Numbered from the stretch's first letter, positions 41,301 through 54,008 are shown. The stretch is DNA of 64,000 nucleotides from Saturnia japonica (GCA_033032175.1 CM065319.1:13365018-13429017), one strand, 5' to 3'. The notes: generated by a model from the sequence alone, not told the origin. Numbers and translations: made by a program.

Positions 41301-42169
41301 AGAAAACTTCTACATCACCTATTATCGGTTCGTCTTATTTAAGTTATCAGCCCATTGCCACTTTAGTTCACTTTCAACTTCAGGTTAGTCCATAGTAAAT
41401 TAATTTACCAATTACTAGGAAAATTTATTTAGTTTATTAATTAAAAATTTTATCCGATTACTACTTACACCATTAGATATCGAAACTTAAGTGTAGTAAA
41501 ATTTACGAAATTATTAATTTTCTCACAGATGTATATAAATGGCATCTCAATCAACAACAAGGAATGATAACCCTAGTATATAAAAGTATTATATAATGTA
41601 ACTGTTTTATAAATACTTTTTCTGTGGAGACGGTAAAGTCCATATTTCCGCTTCTAGCAACCGACAAAAAATAACTTAATCGAGGAAAAAATCGTTCTTA
41701 TTTCTGTAAACCAACAATCTTGTAAACAACACGGTTGTAATAAAATTACACCTAAACAAATGTCCTTCAATAAATGAATATAACTATAGATTATATTTAA
41801 CGAAGTACTATTTTCGTAATATTCAGGATTACTAGCTTAGTTTAACATTTATGTTTTTTCTGTATTTATACTTTTCTGTTTGCCCATTTTTTTATTTTTT
41901 CTATTTGCACTACTGACAATTTTTTTTTTAAATATCGCTGGGGTTAGTTGAAATAATATAATTTATGGCATTAAGCTCGGCATTTGTACAAACTAAAAAG
42001 TGCAATCAAATATTCATTCTATCTACGTTATAGCCAACTAACTCATTAGAATCTATTGAACCGTTGAAGCGTGATTCAAGAACAAACCTTCATATTTATT
42101 TTATTAATAAGTTATTAATAAACATGATAACTTTGGTCCTAAATACATAATCACAATAAACCAATTTAC

Positions 42170-42550
42170 TTCTATATTAATAAAATCTGTACTTCTGTCT
42201 GTACATTTATTTACAATTCCTGATAGACGTTCATCGTTTTTGTCCGTTTTTTGTATGTCCGGATTGAACTTAAAAATGGCTTAACTGATTATTATAAAAC
42301 TTTCTAGATACACGGGAAGCTTATGTCATTGCTCAAATGATACCCTAAGAATGATTGTCAATATTACTTTTCAAAATCGTAACAAAAAAATGAAAAAAAT
42401 AATTTTTTATTAATTGTAAACTGATTTTGGTGAAATTTCGTTCTCGAGAAGTATGCCATTTCATAACTGAATTCAATGCTATAATAATTATTATCAACAG
42501 TATTTTTTTAGGAATCGATAAAAAAGTGATGATTTTCATTAGATTCAAAT
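42170..42550 (+). repeat. Dispersed repeat family D, copy 1
   Basis: Contains TTCTGTCTGTACATTTATTT, GTCCGTTTTT and GGCTTAACTGATTATTATAAAACTT, paralleled at 50095-50465 (CTGTCTGTCCGTTTTT, GGCTTGACTGATTTTAATAAAATTT). Probably a decayed non-autonomous element. Minus-strand relatives lie near 40010-40190 and 45830-45970. Confidence 0.5.
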
Positions 42551-42567
42551 ATTACTTCCAACTATAA

Positions 42568-42680
42568 TTATGATCACCACCCTATATGTCTACTGCTAGA
42601 GATAGCCTCCCCCAGATCGTCACAGGACCCGATCTTTGGTCTTTCATATCCAGTAGAATCCAGCCACCCTGTAACTGTAT
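42568..42680 (-). repeat. Decayed RTE-type 3' end
   Basis: GATCACCACCCTATATGTCTACTGCTAGAGATAGCCTCCCCCAGATCG-type text is a diverged form of the block following the trinucleotide tail at 55970. Confidence 0.45.
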
Positions 42681-43619
42681 GTCATTCCTCAATTGATAGG
42701 CTATCAGAATTCGTTAAGAATATGAGTAAAAATTAATAAAATGACGAGACGAAAATAATTACTCCCTAAAAACGCATGCGAAGCCACGAGACATCGTTAT
42801 CTTAATATGAATAAACATGGAATATTTGATGAGACCGCAAATAGAGTTCTCGTATTCCTATTATACGTAATCACAATAAAAAACTCATTGTATATAGATT
42901 AACTAGTTAAAATGAAGATGTATTTTCCAACAAAGTAAATGGGTACTACCTACTAAATAAAAATATTAGGTAAATTAAAACCGTGTCGAATGTATTTTCA
43001 TTATAAAAACTGGCTACCAAGCGCCGAACAATTACTAGAAAAACCCACTACGAAGTGAGATCAAATCGACTTGTTAATCGGGTTTATCGAGTTCAACCGC
43101 AATATTTATATCTTTTAATATATGCATACAACATAAAGGTTTGGAAAAATACTCATAATAATTATTGTTTCCATTTTGTATTATATAATATTTTATAAGT
43201 AGTTATGTTTATAAATATTCACTCTAGATCGATAAACACGAACTTAATTTTAATGATGATATCTTTGCAAACGATAATAAAAACTTTACGGTAATTAAAC
43301 TCATGTGTGGCTTATTTTCTGTAAAGCTTTTTATAATGGTACGGTAAAGCGATGTAAAAAAATATGTAAAATTACAATCGCTTTACGAACCAAGATTACA
43401 AAATATTATAATATGTTAATCTGACATTATAAAACTATACGAGTAATTTTCCAAGACATACGAAGAAACCTACAAAAGTGTATTGTAATTTTACAAAACC
43501 GTTTGTCAGTTTCCATTGAAAAGCTTTCTGAAAATTACAAACAAAGTTTTATACAAAACGCAATTTAAATGTTGGCTAAAATGTTTAGCATATTAATTTC
43601 CAAAACATGTTTTGTAAAA

Positions 43620-44170
43620 CAACCGATGAAATTTTTAACAGTGTGCAGTACAATCCAAACAACGTCGACCACCGACGACAGATCCGCAATCCATCACCAG
43701 TCATCATGCCGTTCTGCTATCTTCTCGGCAGTTCAATATACACTGGTTGATTCCGAAACGCGACAAAACAAAACACAATCACTGTGATAGTTTTATCACC
43801 ATGTGCAAGGTGGTCACGACACAATCGGGTAAATATTCCTACCACCTCACTTGATTACGGGATATACAGCGGATAGTCACGGAACACGATACGACTAAGC
43901 ATGTTGCTATGTCGGGTTTTACATCTCGTGTATGGTGGTCGCAATCCATTCGGACGTTTTTAAAGCTGAGATGCTCGAGCCAAGCTGCAAGTGGTGCAAC
44001 CCTGATGAGTAACGAACGGGGAAACGGCGATAGCGGAGTGATAGGCCTGTTATCACTCTGTGCATATCCAGTCAAATTAATACAGGCCAGAATGACAGCG
44101 GTGACCGCCAATTGATTACGATCTCTCGGTGGTCGTCATTGTGTTAGGATTGTACTGTGTTTACCATCAG
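43620..44170. other. GC-richer segment of unknown nature
   Basis: About 550 bases noticeably richer in GC than the surrounding intron. Open frames exist on both strands (43839-44111 minus, 43909-44115 plus), and the minus frame starts with a signal-peptide-like MAVTAVILACINLTGYAQ, but no conserved domain is visible. I think it is a decayed repeat; a nested exon cannot be excluded. Confidence 0.4.
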
Positions 44171-44257
44171 GGGAAATACCATCAATTTGCCATGCTATTA
44201 TTTAAAAAAATCCAACAATTGGGGTACATTTGAGGGAGAGGAAGTCATTTAATTTAC

Positions 44258-44336
44258 CTGAACGTCCACCAAATGTCGAAGCTCATGATATTTAGCCAAA
44301 AGAAAGCCGCCAGCAGGAAGAAGTAAATCACGAACG
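44258..44336 (-). CDS. GPCR exon: TM3
   Basis: 79 bases, acceptor TTTTTCCAG|CGTTCG and donor GTTCAG|GTAAATT. It encodes FVIYFFLLAAFFWLNIMSFDIWWTF, the TM3 segment with the Methuselah-type FFWLNxMSFDIWWTF core. Such tiny TM3 exons are easily missed by gene finders. Phase in 1, out 2. Confidence 0.93.
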
Positions 44337-44789
44337 CTGGAAAAACAATTAAATACATACAATTTAGTCGTAGAACGGTAGAAATGAACCTTCAGAAAAC
44401 AAAAACATCTTTTAAAATCTGTTTTTGAAAATCTTAAAATCAGCCGAACTCGAACTATCAACTACTCGTACTCTACATACAACAGTGCGTACAAGTCTGG
44501 TCGTCACACTGCTAAGCCAATCCCACGATAATCATAGTCGTGAAAATCAGGATTTGCATTAACCGTGTATAACAAAGTATATTATGTGATGAACATTTAT
44601 CGATCAAATCTGAGACGTTCTGAAGAAAGGTCAGATCAAGAGTACTCTAAGGCTGCGTTGTTTGAACCATTGTTATCTCTAACCAGTGGTCTGACTCCAT
44701 ACATCATTTTGACATTTCGGTACAAAACTAACCATTTGTCAAGTTAACTACGAATCAAACAACTCAGCCTAAGCCAACGAGCATGCATG

Positions 44790-44989
44790 AAAAGATTAAT
44801 GAATGTTGAAGAAGCGAAAGATCCAGGATCGTAGCAGGTGGAAGGACGTGGTCTCTGCCTACCCCGTTGGAAAATAGGCATGATTTATGAATATATGTAT
44901 TATGTATTGTATCTAATTCTCTGGCAGGCTAAATTCTATAAAGACCCAATTCTGAAGTTCACGCAAACGAAGTCGCGGACAGAAGCTAG
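44790..44989 (+). repeat. RTE tail plus Helitron-like 3' end
   Basis: 44790-44885 (AGGATCGTAGCAGGTGGAAG, TCTGCCTACCCCGTTGG) is the end of an RTE-type coding region. 44930-44989 (CACGCAAACGAAGTCGCGGACAGAAGCTAG, then T) is a Helitron-type 3' end of a different family from the ...GCACAGCTAG group. Confidence 0.5.
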
Positions 44990-45560
44990 TGTTAAATAAA
45001 AAAGACAGGCCCATTTAAATTCAGATAAATATGTATTTCTTCTGGAGCATCAAAGCATTTTCATGTTCACGGGTATCAGCTAGTTTAAATTATGTAAATT
45101 GAAATTGTTATAAAACTCAATTGTCGATTTCGTAACACCAACGAACGCTTTGCCTTGTCACTTAAACTACTTTTTTGTGTATTTCCCCGTTCTTCGTGAA
45201 AGGAAAAAGCAAAGATATCTAAACTATACAGCGGAGTCAAATTTACCATAAAGTTATATATCTTTGACCCTTTTTTATTACACTAAGTCGGCATACGTGC
45301 ATACGGCCCGCCTAAACGGAATTAAATCGCATAAAAGTTGTAAAATTAAAGACAATTAATTATAAATAAAAAAATAAGAACAAAATTTGAAGTTCATTAT
45401 ATTTGGAACAAACATTAAAGCGGATCGCGATCATTTAAAAAACTATTCAGCGTCAAAAAGCCATAAAACTAGAATTTTTCTGAATAAGAATTTCATTCTA
45501 GAGACGTTCTCAGCTGTTACGAATATCAAACGCACGTACCGAAATAAACTTTATATAAAA

Positions 45561-45930
45561 CTAGCATTTCCCCGCAGTTTCGCTCCCGTCAAATTTGAAT
45601 AATATAATTGTGATATGATTTTTCCATACAAATTTTGAAACCCCGTTACACTCTTTATGGACTGAATTTTCAAAAAACTGTTTTTAGGGGATACCTGCAT
45701 TGATACATCAGTCAGTCGGTCAGTCACGATTTCCTTTTACATAATCTTTATTTTAGAATAGCATTAATTAATTTTATTTTCTTCTCGTATTTTTATTTTT
45801 AGCCATATCATTGAAACTTGAGGAATGGCATAAGCTTGTGTACAAAATTTTATAAGAATCTGTCAAGCCTTGCTTGAATTAAATCTGGACAAACAAACAG
45901 ACAGACAGACGTGATCAGTGTCGTTTAAAA
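45561..45930 (-). repeat. Helitron-like repeat, minus orientation
   Basis: On the minus strand the sequence ends GCGAAACTGCGGGGAAATGCTAG before T (CTAG at 45561-45564), a Helitron-type 3' end. The right limit is a guess: the text around 45820-45920 (GAGGAATGGCATAAGC, ACAAACAGACAGACAGACG) belongs to a repeat also seen near 40010-40090. Confidence 0.45.
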
Positions 45931-46914
45931 TACATGTACAGACAGAACTACGGAAAGACTGTCCGATTTAATATCGGTAAAAGAAATAACGATCGTAGAA
46001 TTCACTTTGGTGAATACACTGAAGGTGTACTGAAGCTTATATTCCGTAAAACAATAAACTCAGATTTCCGCGTAATTAATGACGCTCATGTTTTGCTATG
46101 CGACAAGAATATTTATAGGAAATTGAGCAAATTACGAAACACAAAAATATACTGTATTTTACATTACATTTACATTAAACCATTGCTTTAATGAATGATT
46201 TTTAATTGTTATAATTTTTTAATCTAATAATGGTGTTGACGACTATAAATTGATAATATTAACTAATGCTGTTATTGGCAACGTCTTCAAGGCCAAATGG
46301 TTAGACTAAAATATGTAATTTAAAAAACATGCGTGCAGTGAAGTGGAACCTGCAGAAAATAAAAAAAAAATTCACTTAAACGATACACGTGAACAATACA
46401 CCACGCTGGCTATGCCGCCTTTTTACAAAGCTTCGTAATACGCAGGCACACACCTGCTAATACACGTACAAAGAATAGACCGAGATATATAATAGGAAAC
46501 ATTGTTTAATGTATTCTATCTCATTCTCTCGCAGGTTAAATACTATAGTTATTAGTGTTTATGTTTCTTTTAGTGTGACTTATTCGCTTTATCGAATTGA
46601 AATCATAATGGTGCAAAAGAAGTTTTCACTTCAAAAAATAAAACAAAACAGAACTAAGTAAGAACATTTTTAACATTACAAAATTAATTTGTGATGTGTG
46701 GCACGTGTGCGTACTTGGGCCAATAAATTAACCATTCATATGGAACGTATTATAAAGCCACAGTGTCATATCTACAGCCAAATCAGCCTGACATTTTTGC
46801 GTGTGTAGAAGTGTATGGTATATAATCATATAGTATAAGTACAGATAGTGTATGTTTGTAGTTACAGCATTACTTTACTTTAGAGTATGAGTGCGAGGCG
46901 CGTGGTAGTCAATG

Positions 46915-47160
46915 ACGTTTTATAAATAGATGCCTTATACTCACACTGAAAGCAATTTGAAACGGGTTAAAATTTTATTATCAGCATGTTGGAGCAAAAG
47001 AGATAGGAAATCACAGCGTTATGCCGAAACTCTGTTGTCAAAAAAGGATAAAAGTTTCTTCTCGCTCACGCCGGTAGCAAGTCGAAAGTGGACTGAGGGC
47101 AATTATTGCCGATGGCATGTAAAGAGCGTGTATGCTGTATCTACTTATAAAAATATAATT
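46915..47160 (+). repeat. Inverted dispersed repeat, copy 2
   Basis: Opposite-oriented counterpart of 25775-26020, with shared ACTCTGTTGTCAAAAAAGGA and TTCTTCTCGCTCACGCCGG. An 81-codon frame (46930-47175) aligns with the frame in the other copy up to a small indel. Confidence 0.7.
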
Positions 47161-47629
47161 GGTGGTAGCTACTAGCTAGCGCAAACTGGTTTATTCCGGT
47201 TTTAGCCACTGTGTGTATTAATTACACTACTACAAACGCAAAAACGTCTTTAAGGTGATTAACCTATAATACATATAAATTTAATGAGTTAAGCACTTAA
47301 GACTTTAACAAAAGTCCAAAGTGTATTGTGTCAATTTGCTGATATGAAGGTGGATTTATAAAGAAAATTAGATTTAGTTAGGCTATTTATCTATATTTTA
47401 ATGACATTCAGTTTTTTTCTTCGTCTAAAATTTTCTCTATGCTTATGAGATAAAATAATCAATGCACCATTAAGGGAAATATTGTCTTTAAATTTTTCAT
47501 ATCGGCAAATGGAATGCTTGGATATTTTTATTTACAATTCTTATTACTAATATTATATCTGAGTTTAACGGCCCGTGAGAAACAACCTTAAGTAATTTAT
47601 ATGAGTAACAATACATTTGGTTTTTATAA

Positions 47630-47863
47630 AGCAAAGAGATTGTTTGTTTATTTGAACGCGTTAATCTCTTGAATTACCTGTTAGATTTGAAAAATTATTT
47701 TTGATATTTTATAGTCTGTTTATTGAGAAAGGTTATATAGGCTACGTACCTTCAAACTATGTAACACAATAACGAAAATTTACTATACGGGTGTGTAGGT
47801 GACGGAGAGGTGGAGAGTTGGTCGATTAAATTTAACACGAATGAAACCGCGAGGTACAGCTAG
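47630..47863 (+). mobile_element. Short Helitron-like repeat
   Basis: Begins around TTGTTTGTTTATTTGAACGCGTTAATCTC, parallel to 27475-27515, and ends GAAACCGCGAGGTACAGCTAG before T. Its first bases are too decayed to place the TC end. Confidence 0.65.
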
Positions 47864-47880
47864 TCTCATTATATTTCTTT

Positions 47881-48350
47881 CTAGCTGTGCCTGCGGCTTT
47901 GCTCACGTTGTCTACAGAGAATGCCATCGACCGAACGGACGCACACGCGAATCTTGATCCCCTGATGCCGGGTATTTTAAAGGTAAAAATGCATATTGTG
48001 GGTGTTCCTTTGAAGATATACATATGCTCTGGCTGATTTTTCGTAAGTTTTTTTTTATGTCTACAACCATGTAGTACATTAATTTGCTATACATTTTACG
48101 GTTTACTCAGCGTAAGCCATTTTTTGAACTGATTCTCCATGTGCATTTTGCTTGCGCGGCACCCTAATATTTTTCCTAAAATAAAAGTAGCCAGGAAAAG
48201 TCCTGTCATAATCGGTCCAACCGTTTGGAATATTAGTCGAACCAAACAGACAGACAACATTTTTCAAAACGAATTTTTGTTAGAGGTTTCGTATATACTT
48301 TCATATGCATTTATTATAAAGTTGTTATTTTAACATTAACAAACAGACAC
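47881..48350 (-). repeat. Helitron-like repeat family, copy 1
   Basis: The minus strand ends ...GCAAAGCCGCAGGCACAGCTAG (CTAG at 47881-47884). The body with ATCGGTCCAACCGTTTGG, ACTTTCATATGCATTTA and AACAGACACTTTAATTTC parallels 52050-52420, in the same orientation. It also shares its 3' end with 23030-23111. Confidence 0.65.
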
Positions 48351-48504
48351 TTTAATTTCATTAATTGTTTACTTCTTATAATAAAATTATCCGTATTACT
48401 AATTTATTACGTTTAAATTATCCTCGTGTTACCCCGTGAGAAATAACCTTAAATAACATCAGGGTAATTAATTATTTGTTAACGCATAATATGTAATTCG
48501 TGAG

Positions 48505-49160
48505 TCATTTATAAATGTCATTAAAAAGCTAGACATTCAACCTAAGATATCATTCAACCGATCCAAGCATTACTTCACTCCAAGGCAACAACTTGTACTT
48601 TACAAAGCGCAAGTACGATCTCTCATGGAGTACTGTATAGTGTTCACACATTTGTACCAGTATTCTTATCAGTTTTCTTCTCTTGACTCCGTGCAAAAGC
48701 AAGCTATTTATTTGCATTGTCGACGATCCTGAACTAACATGTCGTCTAGATCCCTTAGAACTTTGCAAATATTTCGAGTCTTTTTGCGTATTCTACCGCA
48801 CGTAGAATGAAAAGCGTTCTGAGGACCTTTTCAGTATAATTTCCTCATCCAAGCTCGCATCTTCCAACGTTGCCTAGCTGCCCTTTCCTCACTCTCACAC
48901 CTAGCTGAATCACAACAACAATAAGGGTTCCTGGACTCTTTGTCACGTACGCATGGGTTGTGGAATGATTTACCCAACACGGTTTTCCCTCAGGTCTATA
49001 TTACATGAAGCTCTTCAAAAAGGGATTGAAATACGGTTTCAAAGGTCTGCAATATGGCTATAATGCCTCTGATGTTGTAGGTGTCTATAGGCGACTATAG
49101 CCATTCGCAATCAGGTTCGTCAACTGCGTGTTTGCTGCCTTATGGAATAAAGAAATGGAT
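48505..49160 (+). mobile_element. Non-LTR retrotransposon RT C-terminal fragment
   Basis: Frames in pieces read KHYFTPRQQLVLYKAQVRSLMEYC and DSVQKQAI-like text, the conserved region downstream of the RT domain in Jockey/CR1-type elements. A 3' tail shared with 39265-39420 follows. Stops and shifts abound, so this is an old 5'-truncated copy. Confidence 0.7.
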
Positions 49161-50094
49161 GCATGTTCTTATTATGTACGCATAAAATCAAGTTTAACTC
49201 TAATCACCACAATAAAACAAAAGGTTTATCAAACAAGTTCATAGTGTAGACTGTTTGTTGCAATGTCCGAAAAATTCGCTCTCATCATATTTCGCATAAC
49301 GCAACTAAAAAAGGAAACTTTATTAATAATTCTATTACATACTTTTACAAAATAAAACCGTTCATCAATGAAGCATCTTAAAGTAATTACTAAATTGTTT
49401 TTTTTACATTACCCACGCAGACGGAAACGCCGCGGCGCATCTTTTCGCTTTTTATCTAAATTTATGTATTTTAGTATTGATACCTATTCACCGTAGTGAG
49501 AATAAACAGATCGACGAATCTTTAATGTAATGTAATTTAACTCTTCACGGTATTCTTATTAATTCTTTAACTTTTATGTGGCAATTTACGTTTAATGACT
49601 AAAACTCCAATCCTTTTAAACTTATTAAAATGTTAAATTTATTTCATTTTTAAAAATTAATGCATGGTATCTTTTGAAATTGTATTTGTGGTTACATTGT
49701 TTATGCCTTCACATTTAGATTGAAAATTTATGCTAATAATATCAAAATAACACCTTAAATCTTCAAACCGCAATGTCAGATTAATTTATTCAAATATGTG
49801 AATTAAAATAATTTAATTTAGCCTATATTTTCTAGTCTAAACGTTAAAATTGAAAACTGTGATTATTATGACCGAAAACCGTATCCTCCGTTATATTAAA
49901 AACATTAATAAAAAAAGTACGAGTTGAAACTGAGCTATCAGAATACCGTTTCAATATAAAAGCAACGGAAAAAGTGTAGGTCAAAAGCTCATTAAAAATA
50001 AATATCTAATCTTTGATCATAAGCCAAAGATGTGTTTTTATTTTACGTTTGTTTTGAATGGCATTTTGAATCTACTATATGAATAATGTTATAT

Positions 50095-50465
50095 CTATAT
50101 AAATAAGTCTGTAGTCCTGTCTAAACATGTATTTTTTTTTCAAATTTCATTATATTCATCTAAATTACTGATCACGAATATGACTTTTTTTTTTGCCTGT
50201 CTGTCCGTTTTTATTTCTGTATTACAACTACAACTCAACTACGGCTTGACTGATTTTAATAAAATTTGTACACGTTAACTATATGTGATTCTTCAATTGA
50301 TAAATAATTTCAATTGCTACGAAAATTATCGATAATACTTTAAGAAATGGTAAAAAGTTATTCTAATAAAATTTAAAAATTATAGTCTCGGTTAATTTCA
50401 AAAAATTTTGTATATAGGAATGTATGCCATTCCTTAACTGATAAAATATAAGGATAAAATTACGG
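50095..50465 (+). repeat. Dispersed repeat family D, copy 2
   Basis: Parallels 42170-42550 (CTGTCTGTCCG, GGCTTGACTGATTTTAATAAAATTTGTACA). No coding capacity. The frame at 50570-50767 beyond it is unrecognised. Confidence 0.5.
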
Positions 50466-51504
50466 GATTTAAATATTTTCCGAGTAACAGACGCGTGACA
50501 CAGAGTATTTCATAAAACCCGAAATATTGCGTATTAGAAAGAAGCATCACCTAAAACTACAGAACCAGTTTGAATGTAGTATTTAAGTTAATCATTGAAA
50601 CCGGTGAAGACTCTAGGCCACATATGACTACAGCTATATGGCTTTTTCGTAAGTTTTATGCAGTAGGTAATATCAAAATTCAATTTTTTTATCCAGATAA
50701 AATAGGTAGTTCCTGTGGAAAATCAAAACCATTTTCAGGTGAACTAAGTTGCGCCTACACCAGTTAAGTAAAAAATATGAATTAATTTTTCATTTAAGTT
50801 GTCAATATAGTTTGTATATGTTATAAACATGTTACATATTATATGTTTAAGTATATTAATATTCTAAATGTAAACAAAAGTATTTTTTGCTTGTCCTGTC
50901 AAGAACAGAACAAGCATTTTAAACATGGTTAGCACTTTTTTTTTAATAATTATTATTATTATTTAAATATATTTTTGTTAATAAAAGAGACATCTACTTC
51001 CACCTAAAATTACGAATGAATTTAAAATGGAAATATAGTACTTTATATACTACACCTTTTCTCAAGACAACGCATAACTGATCCATAGGGTTTAATTCTA
51101 AAGAAAATCGACAACCCTAATCTTAAATTATATCGGATTAGATATTATGTAACGTCAGTGATCGTTAATATGTTTTACCATAAAACTTTTTTATTAGATA
51201 CATTTTAATTATAGTGGAAATCTGTTAAAAATATCGTGTATACTAATTTCTGTATGTTTATGATTTAACGAACTTAGAAAAAAAAAATGCTTAACATTCG
51301 CAAGATCATTTACCTTTGTTAAATAAGTTTATCGTTAGGTACCTAGTGTATTTAGTATAATTAAATAACAAACACAGTGATGGAATGGTAATAAAATAAA
51401 ATATAAAATATAATTTTATTACCATTCCTTCATTACCTATAAAATACTACAGTAAAAGTGTCAGTCGGGTCGAACACTTTTCCGAGTAGCTAACATCCTT
51501 CAAA

Positions 51505-51700
51505 AAAGTGACAAGGGACATCGTTCCCACGGTCTCCCACGATCTCCCACGGTCCGTGATATTGTGGAAAGTCGCCGACCAGCCTGCACCGACGCACTAT
51601 GGTAAGAGTGACGTCTCTGGGAGCGGAGACAATTCTGTAGCCTTGGTGTGCGATGCGTGGCTGTCTGTCCGCAATACCAAGGGCCGTGGGAACCCAGCTT
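51505..51700 (-). repeat. Unclassified repeat family, copy 2
   Basis: Reverse-oriented match of 23372-23530; blocks GACCAGCCTGCACCGACGCAC and TGTAGCCTTGGTGTGCGATGCGTGGC. It starts with near-tandem CCCACG(G/A)TC units (51530-51555). Confidence 0.6.
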
Positions 51701-51761
51701 TACATGAAAAAGGCGTGAAAATGATATCTCATAATATGACTATACGATATATATAACTCAC

Positions 51762-51953
51762 TCATAATAAGGCACGCGTTGACAGTAATGTTGTTGACGG
51801 TAAGCAAGATCTGCATTATGGCGAGTAAAAGAAATGCTACGAAGAAGCACATGAGGTACGCCATGAGGACACGGCCGTGTAAGTTGTGCAGTTCCGGTAG
51901 CCAGGCGTATACCGCGACCGTTGCCAGTATGAACACGCAGGATATTAGCATAC
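51762..51953 (-). CDS. GPCR exon: TM1-TM2
   Basis: 192 bases, acceptor CTTGTTACAG|GTATGC and donor TTATGA|GTGAGTT. It encodes MLISCVFILATVAVYAWL (TM1), the hallmark PELHNLHGRVLMAYL loop between TM1 and TM2 seen in Methuselah-type receptors, then FFVAFLLLAIMQILL (TM2). Enters with two bases to complete the previous codon and leaves one. Confidence 0.93.
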
Positions 51954-52049
51954 CTGTAACAAGACATTATTATATTAACTTAATTCCAACTACATAAAAC
52001 AAATCACAACATACAACATAAAATTCAGCATAAGTGTTTTATTAATGAA

Positions 52050-52420
52050 CTAGCTGTGCCCACGGCTCCGTTCGCGTGAACTGTAGAACGCTGTCGCTAT
52101 TGTGGTGACATTGATTCAACCCACGGCAGACGTTCGCCAGTTATTTTAAAGATCAAAACATTTATTTGTGCAGAACCCGATTATTTTCTAAAATAAAAAT
52201 AGCTAAGTTACTCCTTGTAACATCAGCTATCTTTCAGTGAAAATTCAGGTAAAATCGGTCCAACCCTTGCGAAAATTACCCGAACAAACAAACAGATAGA
52301 CAGGCAGAAGACGAAATTTTTAAATTGGTGCTTTTTGGTACGAGTACCTTATGTATACACTTTCATATACATTTAGTAATAACAAACAGACACTTCAATT
52401 TTATTAATTGTATAGTTTAA
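52050..52420 (-). repeat. Helitron-like repeat family, copy 2
   Basis: On the minus strand it ends ...CGGAGCCGTGGGCACAGCTAG (CTAG at 52050-52053). The body parallels 47881-48350 (AAAATCGGTCCAACCCTT, ACTTTCATATACATTTA, AACAGACACTTCAATTTTATTAATTG). Confidence 0.65.
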
Positions 52421-53196
52421 TTTGTAATATTGAAGTTTTACCTATTGTTTACAAGTTTAAACTTATCTAAGTTTTTTCTAACATACATTAAATTTTCCAA
52501 GATGTATTGGGAAGACAAAGTCAAGATACTAAATTCTTGAAACTTGCGTCCCAGTGATTCGCAAGTTCCCATGGCAAAAATTGCTTGAACTAACCATTTT
52601 TGTAATACAATTAATATGGTATAGGTATGAGGATAGACTTCAGCTGCTGAACCCCACGGTAAAATACCGTAGGACTAGATGAATATGGAAATACTGGATG
52701 TTATTGCGTGTTTGTTAGGCTGTTTGCATTAGTTCGATGACTGTACTTCAAGATATAAAATACAACAATAATATTAGTACTTTGTAACTTATACTTGAAA
52801 ATATTTGTTTATAACAAATTTTTTTTTGTTTCTTAAGGAATTAGTGAAACTAGCTTATCTGTGCAAATATTTTGTATAGTATTGTAGAAATATTAATAAT
52901 CTAACAGACTTTCATGTTAGTTAAACTTATTGTGAATAGATGAAAGAATACATGTTAGTTGCACATATTTGTTGACGACATTCCTAATGATTTTTAAAAA
53001 ATCATTACTTTTAATGAAAATTTTAGTTTAAGCTATTACTATTACTGATCGATTGCGGAGAACATAAGCTTTAAAATGACGTCTGAACAATTAAATTTGA
53101 TAAAGAATGAAGAGTGACATGGCGTTGCTACAAAAACACCTTTGAAAAATTATTTATAGAGATAAATACGTCGTTAATTTACAAGATAAAGATAAA

Positions 53197-53459
53197 TCTA
53201 TACTAATATTATAAAGCTGAAGAGTTTTTTTGCTTGTTTGGTTGAACGCGCTTATCTCAGGAACCACTGGTTTGAATGGAAAAAAATATTTTATTGTTAG
53301 ATAGCCCATTTATCGTGGAAAAGTTATAGGCTTATATAACATCACGTTACGGCCAATAGGAACGGAGCATCAATGAAAAATGATGCAAAAACGGGGGAAA
53401 TGTGCTCCATTATGAAGCTTCCATTATGTGACGCAGACGAAATTTCGCTGGTCAGTTAA
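53197..53459 (+). mobile_element. Short Helitron derivative, 263 bp
   Basis: Starts TCTATACTAATATTATAAAGC after A, identical in its first bases to 27451, and ends GACGCAGACGAAATTTCGCTGGTCAGTTAA before T, a variant of the CTAG end. It is an internally shortened member of the same family. Confidence 0.78.
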
Positions 53460-53839
53460 TATAAAATAATCTTTCTTACATTTATCCAGGGTTCTTTTTT
53501 CATAACTTAAATATCTATCGTAAAACCTGATATGGAAAATAAATAACAATTTATAAACTTTACAAACTTAAACTACTTCGATACTTAATGTACTATTAGA
53601 TAACACTAGAAAGATTTTTCGTTTATCTTAATGATATTTTAATTGAAACATAAAATATTGGGCACAATAATCTTGTCGACGTCAACGAACGAACAAAGGT
53701 TTAAGTTTAAAAGAATTCGTAACGTAGTGTACATTACAAAAAGTTTGGAATTTTCCTGTATCGGTCTGTTTCTTACATTATAACAAAACATTATCTTTGT
53801 TGATTTATTGTTGTGTCTGTGTCAGTTCATTGTCTGCTC

Positions 53840-53915
53840 AGTGATGTAATATCACAATGGTAGCGCGTACCGGACACCTTCTCGATGGAAGTGAGTTCGA
53901 ATTCCTGCAAAAAGC
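53840..53915 (+). repeat. tRNA-like SINE head or tRNA relic
   Basis: ATGGTAGCGCGTACCGG resembles a pol III A box and GAGTTCGAATTCC a B box, spaced about 35 bases as in tRNA genes. The arms do not form a convincing acceptor stem, so I call it a SINE head or tRNA relic and not a tRNA gene. Confidence 0.45.
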
Positions 53916-54008
53916 AAGACTTCGGTGAAACAAAACATCGTAATGAAACTACAGTATCGTGGTAGCGTATTTTCTAATGCTCGCCGTACTAGCTACTACA
54001 TTGAAGCT

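Larger units (their letters stand above)
39131..44257. other. GPCR intron (5.1 kb) with old repeats
   Basis: No gene seen on either strand. Recognisable pieces: a non-LTR 3' end at 39265-39420, a short (GAAT)n run at 39664-39682, repeat fragments near 40010-40190, 41185-41300, 42170-42550 and 42568-42680, and a GC-richer segment at 43620-44170. The remainder is AT-rich and unassigned. Confidence 0.55.
44337..51761. other. GPCR intron (7.4 kb) with mixed repeats
   Basis: No host exon seen. It contains RTE 3' text (44790-44885), Helitron-type ends at 44989 and 45083, a minus-oriented Helitron-like repeat from 45561, the inverted repeat copy at 46915-47160, a short Helitron-like repeat (47630-47863), another from 47881, a non-LTR fragment (48505-49160), family D (50095-50465) and a GC-richer repeat (51505-51700). 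The rest is AT-rich and unassigned. Confidence 0.55.

Noticed and set aside
51700..51761. Extension of the TM1-TM2 frame past ATGA
   Set aside because: GTGAGTT is a good donor and its phase matches the TM3 exon.
53840..53915. A tRNA gene
   Set aside because: A- and B-box-like text is present but no acceptor stem or anticodon arm could be drawn.
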